A stretch of 64,000 nt of DNA from Orenia marismortui DSM 5156 (GTDB lineage Bacteria; Bacillota; Halanaerobiia; Halobacteroidales; Halobacteroidaceae): NCBI RefSeq assembly GCF_000379025.1, contig NZ_KB900617.1, positions 710,316-774,315 of the forward strand. The letters are read 5' to 3'. Both the position numbers and the translations under genes were made by a program. Position 1 is the stretch's first letter; each line of letters begins with the position of its first letter. The notes under the pieces are model-generated. The model was not told the origin of the DNA and ran no database searches. It saw only the letters and a list, made by a program, of their open reading frames with translations. Of this stretch, positions 9,722 to 18,138 are shown in pieces.

Positions 9722-10218
9722 CTTGAAGAGTTCCTCCTAGCTAAATAATTATCAATCTTATTAATAATTAAATTTATAATTATGGATAAGATTGAATTAT
9801 AGATTAATAATGGTATAACAACAGATTTTATCATAGCTTCTATAGAAATTTTAGTTAATAAATAGTCACTAAAAATAATAATTAATAGCTGATTAAATAT
9901 AGTAGCAATTGCAACTACTAATGGAGGCACTGATATATTCTTTGGGTAAATATTCTTTTTAAGAAATCCAAATAAATAACCTATAATAGTTTTACTAATG
10001 GCATTAATTCCAAATAGACCACCAGAAAACCAATCTTGCAATAGACCAGTAATAAAACCTAAAATTCCACCTGCTGTCTTCCCTCGATTAATAGCCAAAA
10101 GAGTAACTATAATTAATAATAAATCTGGTATAGTATTGTTAAATAAATTAGAAGGAATAAGAGCCGTTTGTAAAATAAAGAGAACTAAAACTAAAGCACC
10201 ATATAAGAAATATACCAT
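9718..10218 (-). CDS. mreD: Rod shape-determining protein MreD
   Basis: MreD is a small integral membrane subunit of the elongasome. The 166 residues contain four to five hydrophobic helices and the family segment GILGFITGLLQDWFSGGLFG (residues about 53-72). The start is the ATG at 10218, which shares one base with the mreC stop (TGATG), with GGGGAT upstream. It overlaps mrdA at its end, so mreC, mreD and mrdA are tightly coupled. Confidence 0.92.
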   Translation of the reverse strand: MVYFLYGALVLVLFILQTALIPSNLFNNTIPDLLLIIVTLLAINRGKTAGGILGFITGLLQDWFSGGLFGINAISKTIIGYLFGFLKKNIYPKNISVPPLVVAIATIFNQLLIIIFSDYLLTKISIEAMIKSVVIPLLIYNSILSIIINLIINKIDNYLARRNSSR

Positions 10219-11105
10219 CAATCTACATCCCCTTTAAATTCAGGATAAGCATCTAAAGGCTTTAGTAGATTCTTCTTAGTACTAAAATCGGTAATGATTA
10301 ATACTTCCTCAATCTTATCAAATTCAACAAAAGGATTTAACATTGCTAATTGTGTTAAACCATAATTATCAGGACTTACTGATATAACTTTTCCTATTGG
10401 TAGTCCTTTAGGATAATACTGTGATAAACCAGAAGTAACAATAATATCACCTATTTTAATATCAGCATCCCAAGATAAATTATTCATGATCAATCTATTA
10501 TCCTGAGCTTGTCCTTTTACTATACCTAAATCTCGCGATTCATCCCTTCGAACTAATCCGCCAGTTACAAAATTACTATCATTAATTAATAAAATTTGTG
10601 AAGTATGGGCAGTAACTTGTTGGACAATACCTATTAGATAACCATTCTTAGCTACCACAGGCATTTTACGTTTAATTCCTACTTTACTCCCCCGGTCAAC
10701 AATCAAAACATTAGACCAATTATCAGCACTATGAGCAATAACTGAAGCCCCTACTATCTTGTAAGGAATATATTTTTTGAAATTCAAGGACTCTCTTAAT
10801 CTCTGGTTTTGCCTGATAATTTTCTCCATTTGCTGCTGAAGATAAGACATTTGATCTAACTTATCTTTTAGTGCTTCATTCTCTTCTTTTACTCTTTGAT
10901 AATCTAAGACAACTCTAAAAGTACTTTTAGAGAAATCTTTAACCCTATCCACTATAACAAAGGCTGGTTTTAATAAGTCAATTGCTAGACCTTCTACTTT
11001 ATTATAATCTCTATCAGTCCCTACTAAATTAATAAACCTAATCAAAATTACAACAAATACAATAATTAATATTTTTTTGTGGTGTTCTTTAAAGGATTCA
11101 AACAC
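10218..11105 (-). CDS. mreC: Rod shape-determining protein MreC
   Basis: MreC is the periplasmic scaffold that activates PBP2-RodA. The 295-residue protein has one N-terminal membrane helix, a coiled coil around residues 70-105 (KEENEALKDKLDQMSYLQQQ), and two beta-barrel domains with the motif VDRGSKVGIKRKMPVV. I prefer the GTG at 11105, since the AAGGTGGT site overlaps the more upstream GTG at 11114. It lies 41 bases downstream of mreB. Confidence 0.95.
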   Translation of the reverse strand: MFESFKEHHKKILIIVFVVILIRFINLVGTDRDYNKVEGLAIDLLKPAFVIVDRVKDFSKSTFRVVLDYQRVKEENEALKDKLDQMSYLQQQMEKIIRQNQRLRESLNFKKYIPYKIVGASVIAHSADNWSNVLIVDRGSKVGIKRKMPVVAKNGYLIGIVQQVTAHTSQILLINDSNFVTGGLVRRDESRDLGIVKGQAQDNRLIMNNLSWDADIKIGDIIVTSGLSQYYPKGLPIGKVISVSPDNYGLTQLAMLNPFVEFDKIEEVLIITDFSTKKNLLKPLDAYPEFKGDVD

Positions 11106-11155
11106 ATTTACCACCTTAATTTTAACTCTTATTTTTTAGTAAATTCAAAGCAGAA

Positions 11156-12220
11156 TTAAGATAATCTTTTGGGCTTAATTAAAACATTCTTTAGATTATT
11201 TAACTCTTCTAACACTTTACCAGTACCATAAACCACAGAATCTAAAGGATCATCAGCTAAATATACTGGCATTCCAGTCTCTTTAGAGATAAGTTTATCT
11301 AATCCAGTCAATAATGATCCTCCTCCAGCCATTACAATTCCCCTATCCATAATATCAGCCGATAATTCTGGAGGTGTTTCTTCCAAAGTACTTTTAACTG
11401 CTCTAATAATATCATTAACTGGTTCTTTTAAAGCTTTTTGAATCTCTTCTGCAGTAATTGTAATTGTTTTTGGTAAGCCATTTACCAAATCTCGACCTCT
11501 AATATCCATTGAATCATTTAAAGAAATTTCAGAATTAGAATCAATATAAGCTGAGCCAATAGAAATTTTAATCTGTTCAGCAGTTCTTTCTCCAATCATT
11601 AAGTTGTATGTGTTTTTAATATAATGAATAATAGCATCATCAAGCTCATCTCCACCAACTCTAATAGAATCTTTAGTTACAATTCCACCTAAAGATATTA
11701 CTGCAACTTCTGTAGTTCCACCTCCTATATCTACAACCATATTACCTGTAGCCTCATGAACTGGTAACCCTGCCCCAATAGCAGCAGCCATTGGTTCTTC
11801 AATTAAATAAGCCTCTCTTGCTCCAGCATGTAATGATGCATCAATTACAGCCCTTTTTTCAACTTCTGTTACTCCAGAAGGTACACAAACAATAATTCTA
11901 GGCCTTACTAATCTTTTGCGCTTATGAGCTTTAGTAATAAAATACCTTAACATCTTTTCTGTAACCTCAAAGTCAGCTATAACGCCATCTTTCATAGGGC
12001 GAATAGCGACAATATTACCTGGTGTACGCCCTATCATCTTCTTTGCTTCATCTCCAACTGCTAGTACTTGTTCTTTAGAGCTAGAATTATTTTGAATAGC
12101 AACTACTGAAGGCTCTCTAATTAATACTCCTTTTCCTCGAATATATACTAAAGTATTAGCAGTACCCAAATCTATTCCCATATCTCTAGAAAATGGAGCT
12201 GTAAAAAAATTCATTACCAT
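11156..12220 (-). CDS. mreB: Actin-like rod shape-determining protein MreB
   Basis: MreB forms membrane-bound actin-like filaments that orient wall synthesis. The 354-residue sequence has the phosphate loops [18 protein letters not shown] (residues about 14-31) and [17 protein letters not shown] (about 165-181), plus the adenosine motif [13 protein letters not shown] short hydrophobic N-terminus ([10 protein letters not shown]) may serve as a membrane anchor. The AAGGGGAAT site is correctly spaced for the ATG at 12220. It is followed by mreC and preceded by radC. Confidence 0.97.
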   Translation of the reverse strand: MVMNFFTAPFSRDMGIDLGTANTLVYIRGKGVLIREPSVVAIQNNSSSKEQVLAVGDEAKKMIGRTPGNIVAIRPMKDGVIADFEVTEKMLRYFITKAHKRKRLVRPRIIVCVPSGVTEVEKRAVIDASLHAGAREAYLIEEPMAAAIGAGLPVHEATGNMVVDIGGGTTEVAVISLGGIVTKDSIRVGGDELDDAIIHYIKNTYNLMIGERTAEQIKISIGSAYIDSNSEISLNDSMDIRGRDLVNGLPKTITITAEEIQKALKEPVNDIIRAVKSTLEETPPELSADIMDRGIVMAGGGSLLTGLDKLISKETGMPVYLADDPLDSVVYGTGKVLEELNNLKNVLIKPKRLS

Positions 12221-12248
12221 AACTATATTCCCCTTTCACAATTACAGT

Positions 12249-12932
12249 TTAAAATAATTTTTTAGATTTTAAACTAGTGTATTCATTTTTACCAATAATT
12301 AAATGATCTAAAACATCAATACCAACTATCTTCCCTACCTCACATAACCTTTTACTTAAATTTATATCTTCTAAACTAGGTGTTAAGTCACCACTTGGAT
12401 GATTATGAGCTAAAATAATTGAAGCACTACTCTTTTTTATCGCATAACGAAAAACTTCACGTGGGTGTACTATAGAACTATTTAAGCTTCCTTTAGAAAT
12501 CTCCTTAAGTCCTATAATTTGATTTTTAGTATCAAGAACTACAACTAGGAATTTTTCTTGATGACTATAACCTAACTTAGGAATTAAAATATCTGCTACA
12601 TCATGGGGAGAAGTAACCTTGATTAAATTCACCTTCGAATTAACCAATCTCTTACTTAACTCTGCTACTGCCTTTAATTGTGTTGCTTTAGCTACTCCAA
12701 TCCCTTTAATACCTTGTAACTCCTCTACACTATATTCTGCTAAACAATTTATTCCTTCACAAGCTATCAATAAATTATTTGCTAAATCTAATGCAGTCTT
12801 ATTCTGAAACCCTGTTCTCAGTATTAAAGCCAACAGTTCTGCATTAGATAATTTCTCAGAGCCATACTTCACTAATTTTTCTCTTGGACGCTCTTCAAGT
12901 GGCATATCTTTAATAGTTATATACTTGCTCAT
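12249..12932 (-). CDS. radC: RadC family JAB1/MPN-domain protein
   Basis: The 227-residue protein has an N-terminal helix-hairpin-helix region (LIACEGINCLAEY to IKGIGVAKATQLKA, residues about 48-88) and a C-terminal JAB1/MPN metallohydrolase fold. The zinc motif HNHPSGDLTPSLED (HxHx7SxxD) is intact. Family members were once linked to DNA repair, but the true activity is unresolved. The order maf-radC-mreB is conserved across Clostridia. It starts almost directly after maf. Confidence 0.94.
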   Translation of the reverse strand: MSKYITIKDMPLEERPREKLVKYGSEKLSNAELLALILRTGFQNKTALDLANNLLIACEGINCLAEYSVEELQGIKGIGVAKATQLKAVAELSKRLVNSKVNLIKVTSPHDVADILIPKLGYSHQEKFLVVVLDTKNQIIGLKEISKGSLNSSIVHPREVFRYAIKKSSASIILAHNHPSGDLTPSLEDINLSKRLCEVGKIVGIDVLDHLIIGKNEYTSLKSKKLF

Positions 12933-12933
12933 A

Positions 12934-13506
12934 TTAGCTCAAACTCACCTTTACGCCAAGCTTTTTAAGCATCTCTACTAATTTTACTAATGATAATCCC
13001 ATCACATTATAAAAACAGCCATTAATTTCTTCCACAAAGATAGCCCCTTGATCCTGAATTCCATATCCTCCAGCCTTATCCATAGGACTACCAGTAGCTA
13101 TATAAGCTTCAATCTCTTTTTCTTCTAATTCTCTAAAAGTAATAGTTGTTTCTTTGTAATCAGTTAAAGCATTATCTCCATCTATAATAGTAATTCCTGT
13201 CACAACTTGATGCTTGTTGCCACTTAAATCAGATAACATCTGATATGCTTCATTATAGTTCTTTGGTTTACCAAGAATTCTTCCATTTAAATTAACTATA
13301 GTATCAGCAGCAATAATAACGCCAGTTGCCTTCTTAGAAACATTCTTTGCTTTTAGATAAGATAGTTTTTTTACTAAAGTTCGACAATCTTTTTCTTTAA
13401 TTTTAGATTCATCAACATCACTTACTGTTACTTTAAAGTCAATACCTATTTGTTCTAGCAACTTTTTCCTTCTTGGGGAAGCAGAAGCTAATATAAACTT
13501 CTTCAT
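12934..13506 (-). CDS. maf: Maf family nucleoside-triphosphate pyrophosphatase
   Basis: Maf hydrolyses dTTP/UTP or modified pyrimidine triphosphates to the monophosphate and pyrophosphate. It has also been linked to septum formation. The 190-residue protein opens with SASPRRKKLLEQIG (the pyrophosphate-binding loop) and carries DVDESKI, ADTIV, LGKP and GGYGIQDQGA, all family hallmarks. A GAGGAAT site precedes the ATG. It lies just upstream of radC in the shape island. Confidence 0.95.
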   Translation of the reverse strand: MKKFILASASPRRKKLLEQIGIDFKVTVSDVDESKIKEKDCRTLVKKLSYLKAKNVSKKATGVIIAADTIVNLNGRILGKPKNYNEAYQMLSDLSGNKHQVVTGITIIDGDNALTDYKETTITFRELEEKEIEAYIATGSPMDKAGGYGIQDQGAIFVEEINGCFYNVMGLSLVKLVEMLKKLGVKVSLS

Positions 13507-13554
13507 ATCTATTCCTCCAAAACAGGCTATAATTAGCCCCAGCTATTTAATTCT

Positions 13555-14085
13555 TTAATTAGTCTCAAATTCCTTCTTATTCAACAAATCAAATTTTAAA
13601 TATTTTTCCAACTTAATAATAAGCAGAGCCACAAATATTCCCGTTGGTAAAGATAAGATCAATAAATAGGGCAAATAAAACAATAATCTCCAATTATCAA
13701 TTAAAGTAGCAGCCATTAGTACCTGAGCAAAATTATGAGAAGCTGCTCCTAAAATACTGATACCAATTATACTAAATTTAGAACTATAATAATAAAATAG
13801 ACTCATAACTAAAAGACTTAATAAACCACCTGTCAAACTCAAAAAAAAGCTAGTTGTCAAAAAAGTCCCTGCCAATACAGAAGAAATGATTATCCTTAAA
13901 AGAGAAACTTGTAATCCACTAATAAAACCATACTTTAATATAACAAAAAGAGTAATAATATTTGCCAAACCTAATTTAGCGCCTGGAAAGATCATAGTTG
14001 TAGGCAACATAAACTCTAAAATATGTAATATAATAGCTCCTGAAACCAATAGAGCTAAGTTAATTTGTTTTTTAATGAATTTCAT
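13555..14085 (-). CDS. Gx transporter / heptaprenyl diphosphate synthase component I family membrane protein
   Basis: The 176-residue membrane protein has five to six hydrophobic helices and the family segment MIFPGAKLGLANIITLFVIL (residues about 31-50), followed by an SGLQVSLLRII segment. The family is often annotated as heptaprenyl diphosphate synthase component I, but its helix layout resembles an ECF transporter substrate-binding subunit, so 'Gx transporter' is a more cautious label. It begins the shape island after a 747-base region without an intact gene. The substrate is unknown. Confidence 0.82.
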   Translation of the reverse strand: MKFIKKQINLALLVSGAIILHILEFMLPTTMIFPGAKLGLANIITLFVILKYGFISGLQVSLLRIIISSVLAGTFLTTSFFLSLTGGLLSLLVMSLFYYYSSKFSIIGISILGAASHNFAQVLMAATLIDNWRLLFYLPYLLILSLPTGIFVALLIIKLEKYLKFDLLNKKEFETN

Positions 14086-14631
14086 TAATATAAACTCTCC
14101 TTCAATATTATAACAATATTTACCCCTTTATAAACACTAAATATAAAATTTTTATCTATCATTCTATAACTTGGAGCTAAAATAGAGCAATAATCGCTTT
14201 TCAAGTACAACTACATACAATTATAACATGACTATAAGCTAATTGTTATAGATTTGTGCATAAAACCTGATGGGATTGCAGTCTTTACCACGAAAAGTCC
14301 GATAGGACTTGTAGGATCAGGATGTAAACACCAACAATAGATACTACTCTTGATTTATGATAAACCATTCCCAATTAAGGTAACCCTAAAAACTGAATAT
14401 ATAGAGTTGTGGTAGGAATCAGTAGCAAAAACCACTTTGTAATAAATAACATTCGAGCCTAAAAATCAAGACTCTTCGTGCTAAACATACCGTAGGGTGT
14501 ACGGGATTGGATTTATCACGAAGAGTTTTTATTAGAAACTCGTAGGTAGACCTTTGGAAAAACTCTAAGACCTCTTTTTTTACTTAATACTTGATATTAA
14601 GAAAAAAATAAGCTCCTTTCTAGAAATAAGG

Positions 14632-14664
14632 AATCCACGCAAGATTGCCTTGTGGAGAGGCAAA
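14632..14664. other. Overlapping alternative hairpins
   Basis: Two mutually exclusive stems share bases here. CCA..CAAG (from 14635) can pair with CTTGTGG (14649-14655), while TTGCCT (from 14645) can pair with AGGCAA (from 14658). Such switching arrangements occur in regulatory RNAs and in transposon ends. No ligand class is recognised. Confidence 0.35.
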
Positions 14665-14685
14665 CTTAATATACTTTTCTATCAA

Positions 14686-14715
14686 TTTAACTACTTATAA
14701 TTATAAGTAGTTAAA
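14686..14715. repeat. Perfect 30-bp palindrome
   Basis: A fully self-complementary sequence centred at 14700/14701 contains taactacttat and its complement. On the minus strand it lies 118 bases after ytaF, so it may be that gene's terminator. It could also be a transposon-end hairpin, given the surroundings. Confidence 0.6.
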
Positions 14716-14832
14716 GCGATGTTTCAGAATTAGACGTTAGGAAATGGCAGTTAGAAATAACTCACTAACCCCTATAACCTAACTACTAGCACCTAAAATA
14801 TTGCAATATTATTATTAAATTGCATATTAAAT

Positions 14833-15429
14833 TCACGTATCTATAGAAATATAATTAATTTTATTAATATAATCCTTTTTTATTAATACTCTTCCGATTT
14901 TAAAAGCTATAAAACACGATATAATAAAGATTATTGAAATAACAAATATATTTCCTCCAGTAATTCCCGCAACCAAACTAATGACTGCACCATCTAAATT
15001 CATAACTAACCCCAATATAAGCCCATCTAAAAAACCAAATTCTTTCTTCTCTTTAACTAAAGAAGGATAATATATTAATTTTGAAAAATTAATATATCTT
15101 GCTTTAGTCCCTAATTGATAATATCCACTTTTATTAGGAGAATCAGTTTTTATTATACCTCGATTATAAGCAATGATATCTTTTAAAATAATTGATCCAA
15201 AAATAATTAATATTATAATTCCAATTACCTTAGCCAAACTAACAGGAAAAAAATAAGTTAAAATTTGCCCAAATAAACCTAGACATATTAAGACAGAGTA
15301 ACCAGATAAGAATGACATTACATAAACTATTAGCCTTAATTTAATATTAGATATTTCATAAATCATTCCATACAATAGACTATCTATGCTTATAGCTATA
15401 GATAAGAATAATAAAGAAAATAACTCCAT
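14833..15429 (-). CDS. ytaF: YtaF-like sporulation membrane protein (MntP/YtaF family)
   Basis: The 198-residue protein has about six membrane helices. It begins MELFSLLFLSIAISIDSLLY, with the conserved Asp of the family, and a second repeat carries GFLDGLILGLVMNLDGAVIS. This matches the MntP/YtaF superfamily of small cation-exporter-like proteins; YtaF is associated with sporulation in Firmicutes. A GGAGGGAGGAG site precedes the ATG. Function is not established, and MntP-type manganese export is the main alternative. Confidence 0.8.
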   Translation of the reverse strand: MELFSLLFLSIAISIDSLLYGMIYEISNIKLRLIVYVMSFLSGYSVLICLGLFGQILTYFFPVSLAKVIGIIILIIFGSIILKDIIAYNRGIIKTDSPNKSGYYQLGTKARYINFSKLIYYPSLVKEKKEFGFLDGLILGLVMNLDGAVISLVAGITGGNIFVISIIFIISCFIAFKIGRVLIKKDYINKINYISIDT

Positions 15430-15523
15430 ACTCCTCCCTCCTTTCCTAATATATTTTATTAAGAAGGGAAGATAATGTGCTTTGACTTTGCATATCTTAG
15501 ATTATAATTATTAATTTATAAGC

Positions 15524-16168
15524 TTAAATACCCCAAAAACTTATAATCTCATCTACAATCTCTCCCCAATTCTTTGTACTTGTATCTAAAATAAGCTTTG
15601 GCAAACTACTTCTATCTACTAACATCCTTTTATTCTGCTGTTGCTGATAATAATAATTTACTATCTCTTTATTACTATTAGCAAATCTAGATATATACTT
15701 TCTCCATTCTTCTCCTCTACTATGTATTATTCTTTCTTCCATAACCTTCTTTTCCATAGTTAAAAAACATAACTTACTATTTAACTTTAGTAAACGTTGA
15801 TCAACATCAATCACATCTTCCCAGCCCATATGACTAAAATAATTAGCATGGGTAAGATGGAATCGTTCTAAAATAAATCCATATCTATGTTCTTTCTTAT
15901 CTCCTATCCAACCTCTTTTTTGATAATATATTTTATACTTCTCCAAAGGAGTTAATATATCATTTAATAAATTCAGATTATCATCTTTAGTAATTTTACC
16001 TTTATTATCCTTCCTCTCCAACACCCTTTGAGTAATATCTTCTCCAAATGTAAACAAAGACATAAAATCTCGATTTATGATTTCAGATCTACTTAGCATT
16101 TCACTAATAATTGTACTCTTTCCTGTAGCAGGTATCCCTTCAAGGATAATTCCAGTAGTTTGACTCAT
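15524..16168 (-). CDS. P-loop nucleotide/nucleoside kinase-like protein, unassigned
   Basis: The 214-residue soluble protein has a clear Walker A motif, GIPATGKST, at residues about 12-20. ILERFHLTHANYF near residue 115 resembles the DR(Y/F)-type lid and substrate region of thymidylate and deoxynucleoside kinases. A basic LID-like segment (HSRGEEWRKYISR) follows. I cannot name the substrate. An AAGGGGAG site lies before the ATG. It stands alone between ytaF and the end of the rnf operon, with no conserved partner. Confidence 0.6.
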   Translation of the reverse strand: MSQTTGIILEGIPATGKSTIISEMLSRSEIINRDFMSLFTFGEDITQRVLERKDNKGKITKDDNLNLLNDILTPLEKYKIYYQKRGWIGDKKEHRYGFILERFHLTHANYFSHMGWEDVIDVDQRLLKLNSKLCFLTMEKKVMEERIIHSRGEEWRKYISRFANSNKEIVNYYYQQQQNKRMLVDRSSLPKLILDTSTKNWGEIVDEIISFWGI

Positions 16169-16318
16169 TATTTAACTCCCCTTAATATTCAATTAATAAT
16201 ATAATATCATTTTATAACTTTATAAAAGCTTAATCAAACTTTAAATATTGTTAAAATAACAATATAATTTCATATTATTTTAAAATAAATCAAAAATAGT
16301 AAAGAAAGAAAAAAGGAT

Positions 16319-16364
16319 ATAAATAATAAAGAATCAGCTAAATAGCTGATTCTTTATTATTTAT
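16319..16364 (-). terminator. Terminator of the rnf operon
   Basis: A 46-bp inverted repeat with only the two central bases unpaired, built on agaatcagcta/tagctgattct, begins inside the rnfB stop codon. It is AT-rich at its foot. It closes the rnfCDGEAB unit. Confidence 0.8.
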
Positions 16365-17371
16365 TGATATTCAATTGCATCCTTTGGACAAGCCTTAATA
16401 CATTGTTCACATTTCACACAAGATTCAGTGTTAATTTCATGCTTAGCACCAGCTTCACCTGTAATACAATCTACTGGACACTTCTTAGCACAAAGAGTAC
16501 AGCCTACACAGTCATCAGTTACTACTAATACCTCTTCTTTTTCTACTTCATCAAGTTCTATACTTTCAAAAGGAGTTTCTAAAATAGCATTTGTTGGACA
16601 TACATTAACACAAACACCACATCCAATACACTTATGAGAATCAACAACTGCTAAGTTATCCTCCATCTCAATAGCATCCACTGGACATTTCTTCTCACAA
16701 AGAGTACAACCTATACAACCAATATCACAAACCTGTTTAACCTCTTTTCCTTTTAGAACAGATTTACATCTTGTCTCTATCTTTTCTGTATTACTTTTTA
16801 GCTCAATAATATTACGAGGGCATTCTATTACACACTTCTCACATCCAGTACATTTATCGGTATCTACTACTGGAATATCATTATTATTCATATAAATAGC
16901 ATCAAAAGGACAAACACCTACACAATCTCCAAAACCTAAACAGCCATAAGAACAAGACTTGGAATCAGCAACCATATTAGCAGCACTACATTTAGGAATA
17001 CCTTGATATTCAGCCTTAGCAAAGGTCTCTTCCCGTCCACCTTGGCATAAGACCTGAGCAATTTTTCTCTCTTCACAAGCAGTTCCTGCATCTATACCCA
17101 TAATAGAAGCAACCTGTTCAGCAACTTCTACACCACCTACTGGGCATCCATCACAAACTGTTTCTTCCTTCACTACAGCCTCAGCAAAACTGGAACAGCC
17201 TGGATAACCACAAGCACCACAGTTAGCCCCTGGCAATACATCTTCTATCTCACCTTTACGTGGATCTTCTTCTACTGCAAATCTAACTGATGAATAAGCC
17301 AGTCCACCAGCAAATAATGCACCTAATATCCCCATACTTGGAATTGCACTCTTAAATATCTCTAAATCCAT
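16361..17371 (-). CDS. rnfB: Ion-translocating Rnf complex subunit RnfB
   Basis: RnfB is the iron-sulfur subunit that accepts electrons from ferredoxin. The 336-residue protein has an N-terminal membrane anchor, then the RnfB-type Fe-S domain (CGACGYPGC with a distal CDGC), then an unusually long run of cysteine motifs. These are one irregular motif (CSYGCLGFGDCVGVCP) and five standard CX2CX2CX3C motifs (CTGCEKC, CIGCTLC, CIGCGVC, CVGCTLC, CVKCEQC). That is up to six clusters beyond the N-terminal one, as in the longer Clostridia/Acetobacterium-type RnfB. It is the last gene of the operon, with an ACGGAGGTG site before its ATG. Confidence 0.95.
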   Translation of the reverse strand: MDLEIFKSAIPSMGILGALFAGGLAYSSVRFAVEEDPRKGEIEDVLPGANCGACGYPGCSSFAEAVVKEETVCDGCPVGGVEVAEQVASIMGIDAGTACEERKIAQVLCQGGREETFAKAEYQGIPKCSAANMVADSKSCSYGCLGFGDCVGVCPFDAIYMNNNDIPVVDTDKCTGCEKCVIECPRNIIELKSNTEKIETRCKSVLKGKEVKQVCDIGCIGCTLCEKKCPVDAIEMEDNLAVVDSHKCIGCGVCVNVCPTNAILETPFESIELDEVEKEEVLVVTDDCVGCTLCAKKCPVDCITGEAGAKHEINTESCVKCEQCIKACPKDAIEYQ

Positions 17372-17387
17372 CTATTACACCTCCGTA

Positions 17388-17450
17388 TATCAGTCACAGT
17401 TGACAAGTAATATTTACTATTCACTCATTACTTGTCACTCGTCACTGCTC
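17388..17450. repeat. Dispersed repeat (family B copy) between rnfA and rnfB
   Basis: Degenerate units with cattacttgtcactcgtcact lie inside the rnf operon. Near-identical wording occurs at 18110-18134 and, in a changed form, at 56505-56575. The copies sit in intercistronic gaps and do not interrupt genes. Confidence 0.5.
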
Positions 17451-18044
17451 TTAAAGTCCTGAAAACCCCATAAAAGCCATAGCCATCAAACCGGCAATCA
17501 ATAAAGTAATAGGAGCTCCCTTTAAAGGCTCTGGTACATCAGCAAATTCTAATCTCTCTCTCATTCCAGCCATCAATACAATTGCTAAGGTAAATCCAGC
17601 ACCTGCTCCCAATCCAAAGATAGTACTCTCAATAAAATTATAATTATTCATTTGAATCATTAGCGCCAATCCTAAGATAGCACAGTTAGTTGTAATTAGC
17701 GGTAAGAAGATACCTAAAGCTTTATATAACGGTGGACTCACCTTCTTAATTATCATCTCAGTCAACTGTACAAATGAAGCAATTACCAAAATAAAAGCCA
17801 CATATTTTAAATATCCTAACCCTAAAGGAACCAAAATAAAAGAGTTAACAGCCCAAACACAAACAGCAGAAGTAGTCATTACAAAGGTTGTTGCTAAGCC
17901 CATACTAAAAGCTGTTGGTACTTCTTTAGAAACTCCTAAGAAAGGACAAATCCCTAAAAATTGAGATAGGATAAAGTTATTAGTTATCGCTGCAGTCATG
18001 AAAATCATTACTAAACTACTAAATAATTCTCCTAAATCGCCCAT
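17451..18044 (-). CDS. rnfA: Rnf complex membrane subunit RnfA
   Basis: RnfA is an integral membrane subunit of the ferredoxin:NAD+ oxidoreductase. It pairs with the homologous RnfE in opposite topology and helps bind an intramembrane Fe-S cluster. The 197 residues form six helices. They include NNFILSQFLGICPFLGVS (residues about 22-39), with the conserved cysteine, and the mirrored TTNCAILGLAL near residue 118. An AGGAGGTTGAG site precedes the ATG at 18044. Confidence 0.96.
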   Translation of the reverse strand: MGDLGELFSSLVMIFMTAAITNNFILSQFLGICPFLGVSKEVPTAFSMGLATTFVMTTSAVCVWAVNSFILVPLGLGYLKYVAFILVIASFVQLTEMIIKKVSPPLYKALGIFLPLITTNCAILGLALMIQMNNYNFIESTIFGLGAGAGFTLAIVLMAGMRERLEFADVPEPLKGAPITLLIAGLMAMAFMGFSGL

Positions 18045-18063
18045 CTCTCAACCTCCTTTTTAC

Positions 18064-18135
18064 ATTTTAATTACTAGCCATTAGCATATTCATTACCTTG
18101 TACTAGCAGAAACTCGTCACTCGTCACTTGTCACT
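18064..18135. repeat. Dispersed repeat (family B copy) between rnfE and rnfA
   Basis: This copy contains cgtcactcgtcacttgtcac, a run of near-tandem 7-base units. It is closely related to the copy in the next intergenic gap at 17401-17450. Confidence 0.5.
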
Positions 18136-18138
18136 GAA

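Larger units (their letters stand above)
14086..14832 (+). mobile_element. Possible eroded IS200/IS605 tnpB 3' end with hairpin-rich flank
   Basis: These 747 bases hold no intact gene. On the plus strand, one frame from about 14465 reads IKTLRAKHTVGCTGLDLSRR, and another near 14622 reads KESTQDCLVERQT; both loosely recall TnpB C-termini (a TVGxTG string and a TPEVTPVE-like ending). Strong secondary structure accompanies them: AAGTCC/GGACTT (14295-14310), a 10-bp stem ACTCTTCGTG/CACGAAGAGT (14471-14480 with 14517-14526) enclosing CCGTA/TACGG (14490-14504), and a 30-bp palindrome at 14686. Structured RNA abutting a TnpB 3' end would suit an omega-RNA-like scaffold. The protein match is weak, so a stand-alone structured RNA is a real alternative. 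Confidence 0.3.

Noticed and set aside
14240-14530. Group II intron or known riboswitch
   Set aside because: No domain V-like element, reverse transcriptase or recognised aptamer core is present.
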